NCBI RefSeq assembly: GCF_963259705.1
Contig: NC_081861.1
Coordinates: 110,886,102-110,950,101 of the forward strand
Length of the DNA: 64,000 bases
Direction of reading: 5' to 3'
Origin: Myotis daubentonii
Lineage: Eukaryota; Chordata; Mammalia; Chiroptera; Vespertilionidae
The notes under the pieces are model-generated. The model made no database searches, was not told the DNA's origin, and saw nothing but the letters and a program-made list of their open reading frames with translations. Made by a program: the position numbers and the translations under genes. Positions 36,201 to 47,772 of this stretch are shown here, in pieces (within the stretch, counting starts at the first letter, position 1; each line of letters begins with the position of its first letter).

Positions 36201-37283
36201 TTTCTTCACCGATACTGCTCCTAGGGCAGTGATGGCGATCCTATGACACACGTGTCAGAGGTGACACGTGAACTCATTTTTTTGGTTCATTTTTCTTTGT
36301 TAAATGGCATTTAAATATATAAAATAAATATCAAAAATATAAGTCTTTGTTTTACTATGGTTGCAAATATCAAAAAATTACTATGTGTGACACGGCACCA
36401 GAGTTAAGTTAGGGCTTTTCAAAATGCTGACACGCCAAGCTCAAAAGGTTCGTCATCACTGTCCTAGGGTATTGGAAACTAAAGAGAAAATAAACAAATG
36501 GGACTACATCAAAATAAAAAGCTTCTGCACAGTAAAAGAAACCATCAACAAAACAACAACAAAGCCCACTGCATGGGAGAACATATTTGCCAATGTTATC
36601 ACCGATAAAGGCTTATTCTCTAGCATTTATAGGGAACTCATACAACTTAACAAAAGGTAGATAAACAATCCAATCAAAAAATGGGCAAAGGACCTAAATA
36701 GACAGTTTTCAAAACAAGACATTCAGAAAGCCAAGAGACATATGAAAACATGCTCAAAGTCACTAATCATCCAAGAGATGCAAATCAAAACAATTATGAG
36801 GTACCATCTCACACCTGTCAGAATGGCTATCATCAACAAATCAACAAATGACAAATGCTGGAGAGGATGGGGAGAAAAAGGAACACTTGTGCACTGCTGG
36901 TGGGAATGCAGACTGGTGCACCCACTATGCAAGACAGTATGGAGTTTCCTCAAAAAGTTAAAAATGAAACTCCCATTTGACCCCGTTCTAGGAATATATC
37001 CCAAGAAACCAGAAACACCAATCAGAAAGGTTATATGCATCCCTATGTTCATAGCAACACAATTTACCATAATAAGATTTGGAAATAGCCTAAGTGCTCA
37101 TCAGCAGATGAATGGATTAGAAAACTGTGGTACATCTACACAATGGAATACTATGCTGATGTAAAAAAGAAGGAATCTTACCATTTGCAACAGCATGGAT
37201 GGAACTGGAGAGCATTATGCTAAGTGAAAGAAGCCAGTCAATGAAAGAAAAAATACCACATGATGTCACTCATTTCTGGATAA
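33235..37283 (+). pseudogene. L1 ORF2 remnant
   Basis: Endonuclease (ICCLQETHLRIRDS), reverse transcriptase ([20 protein letters not shown]) and C-terminal ([20 protein letters not shown]) parts are split by many stops and frameshifts. The active-site FADD is changed to FTDD (near 35313-35324), a cysteine-region CGEK has become WGEK, and a hAT element interrupts the frame at 36227. It is dead. Confidence 0.9.
36219..36469. mobile_element. Non-autonomous hAT with 8-bp target duplication
   Basis: The element at 36227-36461 has ends CAGTGATGGCGATCC and GTTCGTCATCACTG, with TCCTAGGG duplicated on both sides (36219-36226, 36462-36469). The interior TGTGACACGGCACCAGAG is shared with the reverse-oriented copy at 41005-41239. 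It sits inside L1 ORF2. Confidence 0.95.
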
Positions 37284-37636
37284 TAAAGACCATTATAAAC
37301 TAATGAACAAAAATAGATACAGAGGCAGAGAAGCATCGAACAGGCTGTCAAACTACAGCAAGAAGCCCAGGGAGGGTTGCGGGGGAAGGGGTAAGAGATC
37401 AACCGAAGAATTTGTATGCATGCATATAAGCATAACCAATGGACACAAGACACTGTGGGGTAGGGGAGGCCAGGGGTTGGTCAAGGGGGAAAAAAAAAGG
37501 AGACATATGTAATACTCTTTTTAATACCTTAAGCAATAAAACAAAATTAAAAAAAAATAAAATAACAATGGTATATTTCACAGATCTAAAACAAATATTC
37601 CAACAATTTATATGGAACCAAAAAAGACCCTAAATA

Positions 37637-37705
37637 TCTGCAGCAATCTTTTTTTTTTATTTTTCTGCAGCAATCTTTTTTTTAATTTTTCTGCAGCAAT
37701 CTTGA
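37637..37705 (+). repeat. Local tandem triplication in L1
   Basis: CTGCAGCAATCTT occurs three times (near 37639, 37666 and 37692), separated by T-rich linkers. Intact L1 copies have it once, so this is a local slippage duplication. Confidence 0.7.
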
Positions 37706-38407
37706 GAAAAATGAACAAGGTTATAAGGATCCCAATACCAGATATCAAGTTACACTAAAAAGTCACTATAATCAAAACAGCCAGGTAGGGGCACAAGAAC
37801 AGGCATATTGCTCCTTTGAACATTACAGAGAATCTGATATTAACCCATCAGCAGCATTATGCTCAATTACTCTTTGACAAAGGAAGCAAGAGCATACAAT
37901 GGCATAAAGACAGTCTTTTCAGTAAATGGTGCTGGGAAAATTGGACAAGTACATGTAAAAATAATGAAACTAGACCACCAACTTACACCATTCACAAGAA
38001 TAAACTCAAAATGGAAAAAAGACTTAAATGTAAGTTGAGAAACCATAAAAATCCTAGAAGAAAACATAGGCAGCAAAATATTAGACATTTTTCATAACAA
38101 TATATTTGTGGATATGTCTCCTTGGGCAAGAGAAATAAATGAGAAAATAAATAAATTAGACTACAGCAAAATAAAAAGCTTCTACAAAACAAAAGAAACC
38201 ATCAACAAAATGAAAAGGGAGCCCCCTGCATGGGAGAACATATTTGCCAATGAAGCAACTGATAAAGGGTTAATTTCCAAGATATATAAAGAACTCATAC
38301 AACTTAACAAAAGGAAGAGAAACCATCCAGTTTCAAAATGGGCAAAGGACCTAAATAGACACTTCTCCAAAGTGGACATACAGAAGGCCAAGGGACATAT
38401 GAAAAAA

Positions 38408-38810
38408 GTAGAGGCCCAGTGCATAAGATTTGTGCACTAGTTGGGGGTCCCTCAGTCTGCCCTTTGCCCTCTCGCAGTCCAGGGCCCCTCAGGGGATGTC
38501 TGCCTGCCGGCTTAGGCCCCTGTGGGGCAATCAGACATCCCTCTCGCAGTCCGAGGCTCTCATAGTCTGGGAACCCTCACTCCTTAAGACCCACCTGCAG
38601 CAGAGGCAGGAGAGGCTCCCACCACCGCCGCTGTGCTCACTAGCCATGAGCCCGCTTCTGGCTGAGTGGCGCTCCCCCTGTGGGAGTGCATTTACCACCT
38701 CGGGGAAGCTCCTTTGTTGAGTGTCTGCCCCCTGGTGGTCATTGCGTGTCATAGGGACTGGTCCTTCTACTGTTCAGTCTATTTGCATATTAGGATTTTA
38801 TTATATAGGA
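38408..38810 (-). mobile_element. Non-autonomous Helitron inside old L1
   Basis: It starts GTAGAGGCCCAGTGCATAAG (CTAG decayed to GTAG) and ends TTTTATTATATAGGA, then T. L1 sequence resumes immediately on both sides (ATGAAAA before, TGCTCAAAATTACTAATCAT after), giving a precise insertion point. Confidence 0.9.
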
Positions 38811-38850
38811 TGCTCAAAATTACTAATCATCAGAGATGTGTAAATTAAAA

Positions 38851-39339
38851 TAAATTGACTTTTATAACTAATTTTTTACCATGCTGCTGAGAAATTATTA
38901 TCTAGAATAGTACTCTCTGCTCTTTGAAATTTAAAACCTTGAAAATATTCAATAATATAAACTTGCCATTAGAAAAGGCAAGACCCCAAATATTTTTACA
39001 GTTAGAGAAGTAACGAGAATTACAGAAATGGTAATATTTGCTGTATTTTTACCAAATGGATATTAATGATGGAATATAGTAAATATTTTGTGGTTTGTGT
39101 GCATGTGAATAAATTGAATAAAGTGAAGCATATTTTCTAAACCAGTACAAATCTATTTGCATGCATAAATAAGTAACTTTTTAATGACTGCAACTTGATA
39201 CAAGTGATTACCCTATTTGTTAACCTAATTTAATGTAGGTTTCAAGTAAGAGTTATTTTTAACCATTAAGGTACAAGTTTTAAATAAGGTTGACATCCTA
39301 CAGTATGAGATTTAATTTGCTTTAGCTAACATTGATGAA
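38851..39339. other. AT-rich, nothing recognised
   Basis: No ORF, repeat family or motif that I can support. Confidence 0.5.
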
Positions 39340-39582
39340 GAAAATGAAAGAAAAATATCTTGTGTTTATGGATTGAAAGAATTAATAGTGTTAAAATGTC
39401 CATACTCCCCAAAGTAATCTACAGATTCAATGCGATCCCTATTAAAATCCCAATGGAATTCTGAGCAGAAATAGGAAAAACAACCCTAAAATTCATACAG
39501 GAGCACAAAGACTCCAAAGTGCCAAAACAATTTTGAGCAAGAAGAACAAAGCTGGAAGCATCCTACTTTCTTATTTCAAATA

Positions 39583-39759
39583 CCGGAGGCCTGATGCACA
39601 AAATTCGTATAAGAGTAGGCCTTCCTTCCCCTGGCTCCTGGCACTGGCTTTCCTCTAGAAACCGGGACCTGGGCTTCCCTCGCAGCCCCAGCTTCATCTG
39701 GAAGGTCATCCAGAAGGATGTCCAGTCTAATTAGCATGTTATGCTTTTATCATTATAGA
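39583..39759 (-). mobile_element. Small non-autonomous Helitron
   Basis: It starts CCGGAGGCCTGATGCACAAA (decayed CTAGAGGCC plus hairpin) and ends GCTTTTATCATTATAGA, then T. L1 sequence flanks it on both sides. The interior matches 14303-14536 in reverse (GTCTAATTAGCATGTTA). Confidence 0.8.
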
Positions 39760-40288
39760 TATTACAAAGGAATATGGAAACAACATAAAGACACATAGAT
39801 AAATGACCAAAATGAAGAGTCCAGAAATAAATCTATGCATCTATGGTCAACTGATGTTCAACAAGAGAGCCATAAATGGAAAATGGAAAAAGGATAATTT
39901 CTTTAATAAATTGTGCTGGGAAAAGTGGATATTCACATGCAGAGAAATGAAACTGGACCCTTAGTTCACACCATATATAAAAGTCAACTTAAAATAGATT
40001 AAAGACTTAAACATAGGACCTGAAATTCTGTCAGAAGAAAATGTATGGGGAAATCTTTTGACATTGGCTTGGACAAATGAATTTTTGGATAAAACTACAA
40101 AAGCATAGGCAACATACATAAAAATAGACAAGTGGGACTGTATCAAACTAAAAAGCTTTTGCACGGCGAAGGAAAGAATAGACAGAGTAGAAAGGTAACC
40201 TAAAAAATGGGAGAAAATATTAGCAGACCATATATCAAATAAGAGATTAATATAAGAAATATATAAGTAACTCAAATCACTCAATAGC

Positions 40289-40320
<32 letters not shown>

Positions 40321-40996
40321 ACCCAAATACCCCAATTAAGAAATGGGTAAAGGACCTGAATATGTATTTCTTGAAAGAAGACATACAAATGACCAACAGG
40401 TGTATGAAAAGATGCTCAATTTCATTAATAATCAGGAAAAAGGAAATTAAAGTCACAATGAGATATCACTTCATACCTTTTAGGATGACCATTATAAAAA
40501 AATAGATGTTGGCCAGAATGTGAATAAAAAGGAATCCTTGTACATTGTTGATGGGAATGTAAATTGGTACAACCATCATAGAATACCATATGGAGGTTCC
40601 TCAAAAAATTAAAAACAGCACTACTTTATGACCCACTGTCCCACTACTGGGTATTTATCCAAAGGAAATGAAATCAGTACCTTGAAGAGTCATCTTCACT
40701 CCAATTTTCAGGACTATTCACAATAGTCAAAATATGAAACCTAAGTGTCTAGTAATTAATAAATAAATAAAATAAATGTGGTGTATATAATATTCTATTG
40801 TATGTGTGTATGTGTATCTCTTAAAAAAAAAAGGAAATCTTGCCATTTGTGACAACATAGATGAACCTGGAGGACATTATGCAAAGTGTAATAAACCAGG
40901 TACAGAAATACAAATACTGCACAACCTCATCTATAAAAGGAATATAAATAGTCTGTCTAGCTCATAGAAATAGAGAGTAAAATGATGGTTGCCAAG

Positions 40997-41247
40997 GACT
41001 AGGGCAGTGTTGGCGAACCTTTTGAGCTCGGCGTGTGAGCATTTTGAAAAACCCTAACTTAACTCTGGTGCCGTGTCACATCTAGAAATTTTTTGATATT
41101 TGCAACCATAGTAAAACAAAGATTTATATTTTTGATATTTATTTTATATATTTAAATGCCATTTAACAAAGAAAAATCAACCAAAAAAATGAGTTTGCGT
41201 GTCATCTCTGACACCCGTGTCATAGGTTCGTCATCACTGGACTAGGG
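40997..41247. mobile_element. Non-autonomous hAT with 8-bp target duplication
   Basis: The element at 41005-41239 has ends CAGTGTTGGCGAACC and GTTCGTCATCACTG, with GACTAGGG duplicated (40997-41004, 41240-41247). It is the same family as 36227-36461 in opposite orientation. Confidence 0.95.
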
Positions 41248-41563
41248 GGGAGGAGAAATGGGGTGATTGTCAAAGGCTATAAATTTTCAGTTATGCAAGA
41301 GTAAGTTCTAGAGATCTAATTTATAGCAAAGTGACTAAAATTAAAAATATTATATTATATTTTTGAAATTTACTATGTGGGTAGATATTCATTGTTCTTT
41401 TACCATGTACACACATAAAAACAAAAACAATAAAATGGTAACAAGAAAATGTGAGATGGATATTTTCATTAACTTGATTGTGGTAATTATTTCACTATAT
41501 ATGTAAAGCAAAACACCAAGTTGTGTATCTTAAATATGTACATTTTTGTCAATTATCTATATA

Positions 41564-42029
41564 CTAGAGGCCCGGTACACAAAAATTTGTGCACTCGGAG
41601 GTAGGGGGTCCCTCAGCCTGGCCTGTGCCCTTTCACAGTCTGGGACCCCTCGGGGGTGACCACTTGCTGGCTTAGGCCTGCTCCCCGGGGGATTGGGCCT
41701 AAGATGGCAATCAGACATCCCTCTGGCAACCCAGCAGCCCTCGGGAGATGTCCACTTGCCAGCAGGGAGCAGACCTAAGCTGCAGTCAGACATCCTTAGC
41801 GCTGCTGAGGAGGCAGGAGAGGCTCCCACCACCACTGCTGGACTGGCAGCCATCAGCCTGGCTTGTGGCTGAGCAGATCTCCCCCCTGTGAGAACGCACT
41901 GACCACCAGAGGGCAGCTCCTGCATTGAGCATCTGCCCCCTGGTGGTCAGTGTATGTCATAGTGACCAGTCATTCCCAGTCTTTCTGCTGTTAGGGTCAG
42001 TTTGCATATTATACTTTTACTATATAGGA
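41564..42029 (-). mobile_element. Non-autonomous Helitron
   Basis: It starts CTAGAGGCCCGGTACACAAA with hairpin and ends TTTTACTATATAGGA. The interior (CCACCAGAGGGCAGCTCC) is shared with 38408-38810. Confidence 0.9.
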
Positions 42030-42685
42030 TAGAGGCCTGGTACACTGGAAGGGGCCGACTGGTTTGCTCTGAAGGGTGTCCCGGATCAGGGTGGGAGTCT
42101 CACTTGGGTACCTGGCCAGCCTGGGTGAGGGGCTGATGGCTGTCTGCAGCTGGTCACACCCCCTTCAAGGTGGGGGTCTCCACTGGGGTTCCTGGCCAGC
42201 CTGGATGAGGGGCTGATGGCTGTTTGCAGCTGGTCACACCCCCTTCAGGGTGGGGGTCCCCACTGGGGTGCCTGGCTAGTTTGGGTGAGGGGCTGAAGGC
42301 CATTTTCAGGCTGGCGGGCGACTGAAGCTCCCAGCCTGTTTTTTTTTTATTATTATTCTGGGATTTATTTACCTTCTATAGCTGTCACTGGAGCTGAGAG
42401 CTGGCTCCAGCTCTGATGCCGTGGCTGGCTGAAAGCAGGTATCTGGTGTTTGTTTAGCTTCTATAATTGCAACATTGTTGCATCCGGAGCTCAGAGCTGG
42501 GCCGCAGCAGGCGGGGAACCTTGGCTTCCTCCATCACTGGAGCAAGCAAGCCTCATATTCACTTCAGCTGCATGGCTGCCGGCCGCCATCTTTGTTGGCA
42601 GTTAATTTGCATATCCTGCTGATTAGCCAATGGGAAGTGTAGTGGAGGTATGGTTAATTACCATGTTTGTCTATTATTAGATAGG
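42030..42685 (-). mobile_element. Helitron sharing its 5' end with the large minisatellite Helitrons
   Basis: It abuts the preceding Helitron, starting at TAGAGGCCTGGTACACTGGA (first base decayed) and ending CTATTATTAGATAGGA. Three tandem blocks of about 70-85 bp (GGTGGGGGTC...CTGGCCAGCC) lie at 42090-42300. 42445-42685 matches the 5' part of copies A and B (TTTAGCTTCTATAATTG, CGCCATCTTTG, TTAGCCAATGGGAAG) but lacks the 33-bp array. Confidence 0.8.
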
Positions 42686-42686
42686 A

Positions 42687-42998
42687 TATATAAAACCCTA
42701 AGCAATCGGTTGACCATTTGACCAGTCGACCATTTGACCAGTTGCTATGATGTGCATTGACCACCAGGGGACAGACACTCCATGCAGGAGCTTCCCCTGG
42801 TGGTTAGTGCACTCTCACAGCAGGAGCGACTCAGCTAACTGAACGGACACCAGATGCCGGCTCATGGCAGTGCTACGAGGCAGCAGCAGGCACAGCAGGG
42901 CTGGGAGGAGCGGGAGCGGCATGACACACAGTTGCGAGAGGGTGCAGGCCAGGATAAAGGACCCTACTGGTGCACAAATTTGTGCACCAGCCCTGTAG
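42687..42998 (+). mobile_element. Non-autonomous Helitron, third in cluster
   Basis: The start (near GATATATAAAACCCTAAGC) is decayed. The 3' end has the hairpin GGTGCACAAATTTGTGCACC followed by AGCCCTGTAG. It lies against the 5' end of the preceding Helitron, in opposite orientation. Confidence 0.75.
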
Positions 42999-42999
42999 T

Positions 43000-43427
43000 A
43001 TTTTAATAAAATTCATATGTTTCATTTGGATGAAACTCAAATTCACTTGCCTAACATAGCTATGTGTAATTTCCAACAGAGGAGCGATTTCCCACTGTGT
43101 TAAACTTTGAAATGTATTTAAAGAGGATAAAAATACCTGCACTTTACAGTTACTTGCTGGTGAATATTGTCTTTGAAATTATGAGCTGAGAAAATGGGAT
43201 TTTAATGACTGGATTATAATCAAATATATTAATATCGATATATTAAATTCATTATAAATGTGCAATATTATAGTAATATGCATATTTTAATATTAATATA
43301 ATAATGTAGAATATAATATCTTACCAGTTTCTGGTAAGATCTAGTCTTTGTACATTAGGGAATACTTAGTTTGTAAATATGCTTAATAGTATACTTTGTA
43401 TTACGTTAGCATTTTTACTAAAGACCC
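43000..43427. other. AT-rich, nothing recognised
   Basis: Contains alternating AT-rich words (AATATTAATATAATAATG) and no gene or named repeat. Confidence 0.5.
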
Positions 43428-43680
43428 TAGAGCATTTTATTTTATTTTTTTTAAAAATATATTTTATTGATTTTTTACAGAGAGGAAGGGAGAGGGATAG
43501 AGAGTTAGAAACATCAATGAGAGAGAAACATCAATCAGCTGCCTCTTGCACACCCCCTACTGGGGATGTACCCGCAACCAAGGTACATGCCCTTGACCGG
43601 AATCGAACCTGGGACCCTTCAGTCTGCAGGCCGACGCTCTATCCACTGAGCCAAACCGGTTAGGGCCTTAGAGCATTTTA
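43428..43680 (-). mobile_element. Ves SINE with 12-bp target duplication
   Basis: A reverse-complement Ves SINE occupies 43440-43668. TAGAGCATTTTA flanks it (43428-43439, 43669-43680). Confidence 0.95.
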
Positions 43681-43937
43681 AATAGGCTTATTAAAATTTC
43701 CTGTTCTCTTCTGATTGGGGAAATGCTCACATCTTATATCTGGTATTTCCCTCATAGTTCTAGAATAGTTGCAATACAGAATTTTAGAACAAATGAATCA
43801 TACAGTTAATTGGAAAAATAAAATTATTCATTAGGATGATCACAGACTAGGGAATTTTTAATAAATCCAGAAAAACATATAGTATCACCCTAAAAGATAA
43901 ATCAAGTCTCTAGGGGTGGAAAGCTTTTGTATAGTGA

Positions 43938-43970
43938 TCTCTCTCTCTCTCTGTCTCTCTCTCTCTCACT
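43938..43970. repeat. (CT)n microsatellite
   Basis: Short CT run with a single GT interruption. Confidence 0.9.
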
Positions 43971-44042
43971 GTTAACACTCAAAAGTCCTTCTATTAATGA
44001 AAATAATTAGAGGACCACCATCCCTTCTTAAACACTTAGACC

Positions 44043-44272
44043 CACTAGAACAGTGGTTCTCAACCTTCCTAATGCCGGGACCCTTTAATACAGTTCCTCA
44101 TGTTGTGGTGACCCCAATTTCATTGTTACAAATTGAACATAATTAAAGCATAGTGATTAATCACAAAAACAATATGTAATTATATATGTGTTTTCCGAGG
44201 CGACCCCTGTGAAAGGGTTGTTCGACCCCCAAAGGGGTCGCGACCCACAGGTTGAGAACCGCTGCACTAGAA
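44043..44272 (-). mobile_element. SPIN-like non-autonomous hAT
   Basis: The element at 44051-44264 has ends CAGTGGTTCTCAACCTTCC and ACAGGTTGAGAACCGCTG, with CACTAGAA duplicated (44043-44050, 44265-44272). In reverse it shows GTGGGTCGCGACCCCTTTGG and the ACACATATATAATTACAT interior that I associate with SPIN elements, a hAT family known for horizontal transfer among distant vertebrates. No transposase is encoded. Confidence 0.85.
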
Positions 44273-46369
44273 GCTATTAAGATACACAATGTCAGAAACC
44301 CTAGTGCTCTTCCTGGTTGCTGTTTTGCTGTCACATATTGACAACATTATCATAATTTCTTCACCAGTCAGTTTTCTCTGAACTAATAGGTTAGTGTCCT
44401 TATGGTTTCCTCTATAAACTACAATTAATTTGATTTTTTCTAGTTATCCATCTGTCTGAGGGGTGACTGTAACTGGTTATGGAAGAACAAGTAATATTCA
44501 CTAATTTTCTAAATTGGATTATGACACTAGGTGGCAGCCTTGCAACTCTGGTATTGCCTTTAGGAAGTATTTTCCAAGTCTTATTCTATGAAGTGTCAGC
44601 CACATGAAGCCAATTTATATCCCACTTTAAACCCTTATCCCGGCTGTGTCTAATTTGTTAATTCCGGGTGAATGCTCTCCAATTTAGTTGTTCCTCCAGT
44701 CTGGCTTCCGGACAAGGCACAGGACACATCTGCCTATTCAGCCACCATTTTCTCTGAGAATTCCAATTGAAGGGTGGTCTTTGAATGACAAAATAAATAA
44801 ATTACATTTTATTTTGAGTGCCTTTACCCTGCCAGAAGAGTAAAGAAAGTGTTCACCTAACCTTCCCTGTTTGGCAAGGGTTTCTCCCATTTTCTTTCCT
44901 ACTAGGTCAGTGAGAAAGAGAGATAACATTATAGGATCCCTGTATTTCTGACATATTTTGTAAGTCTAAGTTGATGTGCAAAAGTCTACTCATCTTGAGA
45001 TAAAAGAAAATTAGAGAAGGATCTGTAAGCTTCATCTTTAAATTAAAAATTAGTTTTTGATCAGAGTACAGTCTACTGAATCCAAGAAGCTATGGTTGGC
45101 GTTGTAAGTAGTAAGTGTTCAGTACAAATTTCTTCAGTGTGAAGTCTGTCATCTCCTTATAGAACAGTCTCTCACACACTAAACCGGTTGACCACCATTG
45201 CTCAAAGTTCTATCTCTCTGATCCTCACACCTATCAGTCCATCAAAATATCTCCTTTCTGTTTTGACTTGTGCCTCCCTAGCTTGTACCCCTGTATTAAT
45301 GATGTAAAGTCCACATTTTTACCCTATTTTGGTAATTCCAAGATACCACCAGGTACCCCTATAGTCAACAAAGTTAACATTGTTGTTGCAACATGGCAGA
45401 CTAAATAATGAGGAACAGTGTGATACTCCTATAAGAAGGAGATGGGGAATTATTCTAGGATTTCACTTATGCTCATTGATTTTAGGGAGGCTCCATGGAA
45501 GTAAATATCTGTTCATGAGTGCCTGTTGCAGAAAGCATGAATAAGTTAAGGACTGGGTCATTATAATCATTTCTAAGTGACAGGAGAAAAAGAGTGAGGT
45601 TAAAGTTGTTATTTGGGGATGAAGCAGTAATTACTTATAATAGCTGAAAGCGGGGGGTGTTTGGTCACTTTTGTGATTGCATGATTACAGAGTGGTTAGT
45701 TCTTATCTTGTTCAATCATAGTCACAGAGAATCCTTATCTGATAATATTCTGTAATTTTATCTTCAGCAGAGAGATAGCATGGCCTAGCTAGAAACAGCC
45801 AGACCAAGTACTAGCTCTCATCTTTCAGGGCTCTTATTTTCTTTCTCACATGAAATCTTTCATGCTCTGAACTCCCAGGTCTGACATGCCAATTACCAAG
45901 CTTATGCTGTCAACAGTTGATCTGAAGAAAATTACGATCATTTACTTTGACAATCCATTACAAATTAATGCTTTCTAACCCTAAGTGCTCCTTCATTGCT
46001 TCCTGACAATAAAAATATGCAATTCTTGTTTAATTTCTATTATAATGACCATGGAAGCCATTTCAAACTCCATGTACTCCTCAGGGCATAATTTAATCAC
46101 AGCATCTCCTACTTTTGATAAATTAATACATTTATAAAGTAGTTGAAAGATTGAGACCATGTAATTATAAAACCCTTACCATAAAACCCTTCCTCATTGC
46201 CTCTAAATGCCACAGTGAATTCTAGTTTTTCTTTCTCTCTATTTCTACATTCCTGTCAGATCTATTGGAGCTTCTGATTCATGCCATCTAATAGTTTGTG
46301 TGACAATGTCCAATCAGTCATTTATTTTCAGTCCACCATCTTCTTTTTGTTCCTTTATTTTCATATACT
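44273..46369. other. No gene or repeat recognised
   Basis: About 2.1 kb of mixed, apparently unique sequence. No ORF has protein-like content; a 63-codon frame at 44929-44738 is unconvincing. Confidence 0.5.
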
Positions 46370-46740
46370 TGTTATAGACTGAACGGTTTTATCCACCGAA
46401 AACTCATATGCGGAAGCCTACCTCCAATGTGACTATTTGGAGATAGGGCCTTGGAGAAGTAATTAAAATTTAATGAGGTCAAAAGGTGGACCCTAATCGG
46501 AAAGGATTTGTGTCCTTATCACAGGAAGATGAAAAAACAGAGTGCTCTCTCTCTATACCATGGTAGGACACAGCATCAAGCCAGCCTTCTGTAAACTAGG
46601 AAGAGAATTCTTACCAGAAAGCTAATCATGATGATACCCTAGTCTCAAACTTCCAGCCTCTAAAATGTGAGAAAATGTTTCTGCTGTTTAAGTCACCCAG
46701 TATGTGGTATTTTTTAGGGCAGCCTGAACTGATTAATACA
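46370..46740 (+). mobile_element. MaLR (MLT1/MST-type) solo LTR
   Basis: It starts TGTTATAGACTGAACGG and ends GGCAGCCTGAACTGATTAA then TACA. Internal blocks CAATGTGACTATTTGGAGAT, CTTGGAGAAGTAATTAAAA and TTCTGCTGTTTAAGTCACCC are characteristic of ancient mammalian MaLR LTRs. TACT lies on both sides as a possible short duplication. No internal or coding region is attached. Confidence 0.75.
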
Positions 46741-46744
46741 TACT

Positions 46745-47079
46745 AAATATCAGTTTCTCCTTATACACATATATCTTTGCCCTAACTAGAAATTAGCTAA
46801 CCTATTTTTCCTTGTGCTTTCATTTCTCGACAGACTTCATTTATTATCCTTGCCTTCATTTATTTTCTTTGTTTTAAAAAATAAAAAAAATCAGAAAATT
46901 ACAGAGAATATAGAACACCTATGTTTTTTGCCTCCAGAAATTAATAAGTATCCATGCAATTTATGTTAAAGATTTTTTAATAAAAATTTTACTACTAGAA
47001 TTGTCACTCTGTTGTCTCATAGACACTGCCAGAATCATTGCCCTGGCTAAAGGTTAATATAATGTTATAAATACCAATA
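46745..47079. other. No gene seen
   Basis: AT-rich, with an A-rich stretch near 46875; nothing recognised. Confidence 0.5.
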
Positions 47080-47720
47080 TCCTATATAGTAAAGAGCTAA
47101 TATGCACATGGTCATCACACCCTCACGCCGTCATGCCTAAACGGCTCAGACACTCAACACTGGGGAGAGAGGATTGGGGACCAGCCAGGCTGTAGCCGGG
47201 GAGAGGGACAAGCCACCTTCCCCATGGTCCCAGGCACCAGTGGCTGTGCCTGTGCCTGTGGCCTGGGAGAGGGACAAGCTGCCCGCCCCATGGTCCAGGG
47301 CACCTGTGGCTGTGGCCCCGGGCAAAGTCACCCGCCCATGGTTCCCTGTGGCTGTGGCTGCTGCCGGCCTGGGCAAAGCCAGCCCAGCTTCTGGGTGCCT
47401 GCGGCTGGCTGGAGGAAGGAATCCTAGGTCCTGGGTACATGGTGAGGCAGAGGTAGTTAGGGGCAATCAGGCCAGCAGGGGAGCAGTTAGGAGCAATCAG
47501 GCTAGTAAGGGAGCAGTTACAGGCAATCAGGCAAGCAAGCAGAGGGGTTGGGGTGATCAGGCAGGCAAGCAGGCAAGCAGTTAGGAGCAAGCGGCCCCTG
47601 ATTGCGAGAGGCAGTCAGACATCCCCCAAGGGGTTCCAGATAGGAGAGGGTGCAGGCCGAACTGAAGGAACCTCCCAGCCCACCCTCCCTGTGAATGAAT
47701 TTCATGCACCAGGCCTCTAG
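47080..47720 (+). mobile_element. Helitron with 30-bp internal tandem repeat
   Basis: The 5' end is TCCTATATAGTAAAGAGCTA and the 3' hairpin GTGAATGAATTTCATGCAC is followed by AGGCCTCTAG. A 30-bp unit (GCAATCAGGCCAGCAGGGGA then GCAGTTAGG) is repeated at 47461, 47491 and 47521. ORFs on both strands (for example 47174-47584) are by-products of the GC-rich repeats. It is a sibling of 51347-51978. Confidence 0.9.
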
Positions 47721-47772
47721 TAATAATATAAAAGCAACCAACTTCTCTGAAATTTTATTTTTTCTCCTATAA

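Larger units (their letters stand above)
32065..37558 (+). mobile_element. Near full-length L1 inserted in the old L1
   Basis: Its ends are marked by AAAATAGCAATGGTAT (32049-32064) and AAAATAACAATGGTAT (37559-37574), a 16-bp target duplication with one difference, both from the host L1. Inside are a short 5' UTR (32065 to about 32330), ORF1 and ORF2 remnants, the 3' UTR and an A-rich tail. The 5' UTR is much shorter than at 24136-25298, so the element is slightly 5'-truncated. It carries a hAT insertion at 36227-36461. Confidence 0.9.
31095..38850 (-). mobile_element. Old L1 with twin-priming inversion, later interrupted twice
   Basis: The 3' half is in minus orientation (31095-31870; tail, 3' UTR, ORF2 end back to the ACAACAATGAGG point). 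The 5' half is inverted to plus and spread over 31871-32064, 37575-38407 and 38811-38850. It starts near the end of reverse transcriptase (AAGGAGGTAAAAGACCTG) and ends at ATCAGAGATGTGTAAATTAA, which sits just upstream of ACAACAATGAGG in intact L1. The two halves therefore meet almost seamlessly in L1 coordinates, as expected for twin priming. A full-length L1 and a Helitron later split the inverted half. Confidence 0.8.
39340..41556 (+). mobile_element. Old L1 (ORF2 end and 3' UTR), twice interrupted
   Basis: Diverged ORF2 sequence (TCAATGCGATCCCTATTAAA, GAACCTGGAGGACATTATGC) continues into an L1 3' UTR (CAAAACACCAAGTTGTGTAT) ending near 41556. A Helitron (39583-39759) and a hAT (41005-41239) lie inside. 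The family looks older than the two long L1s above. Confidence 0.8.
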
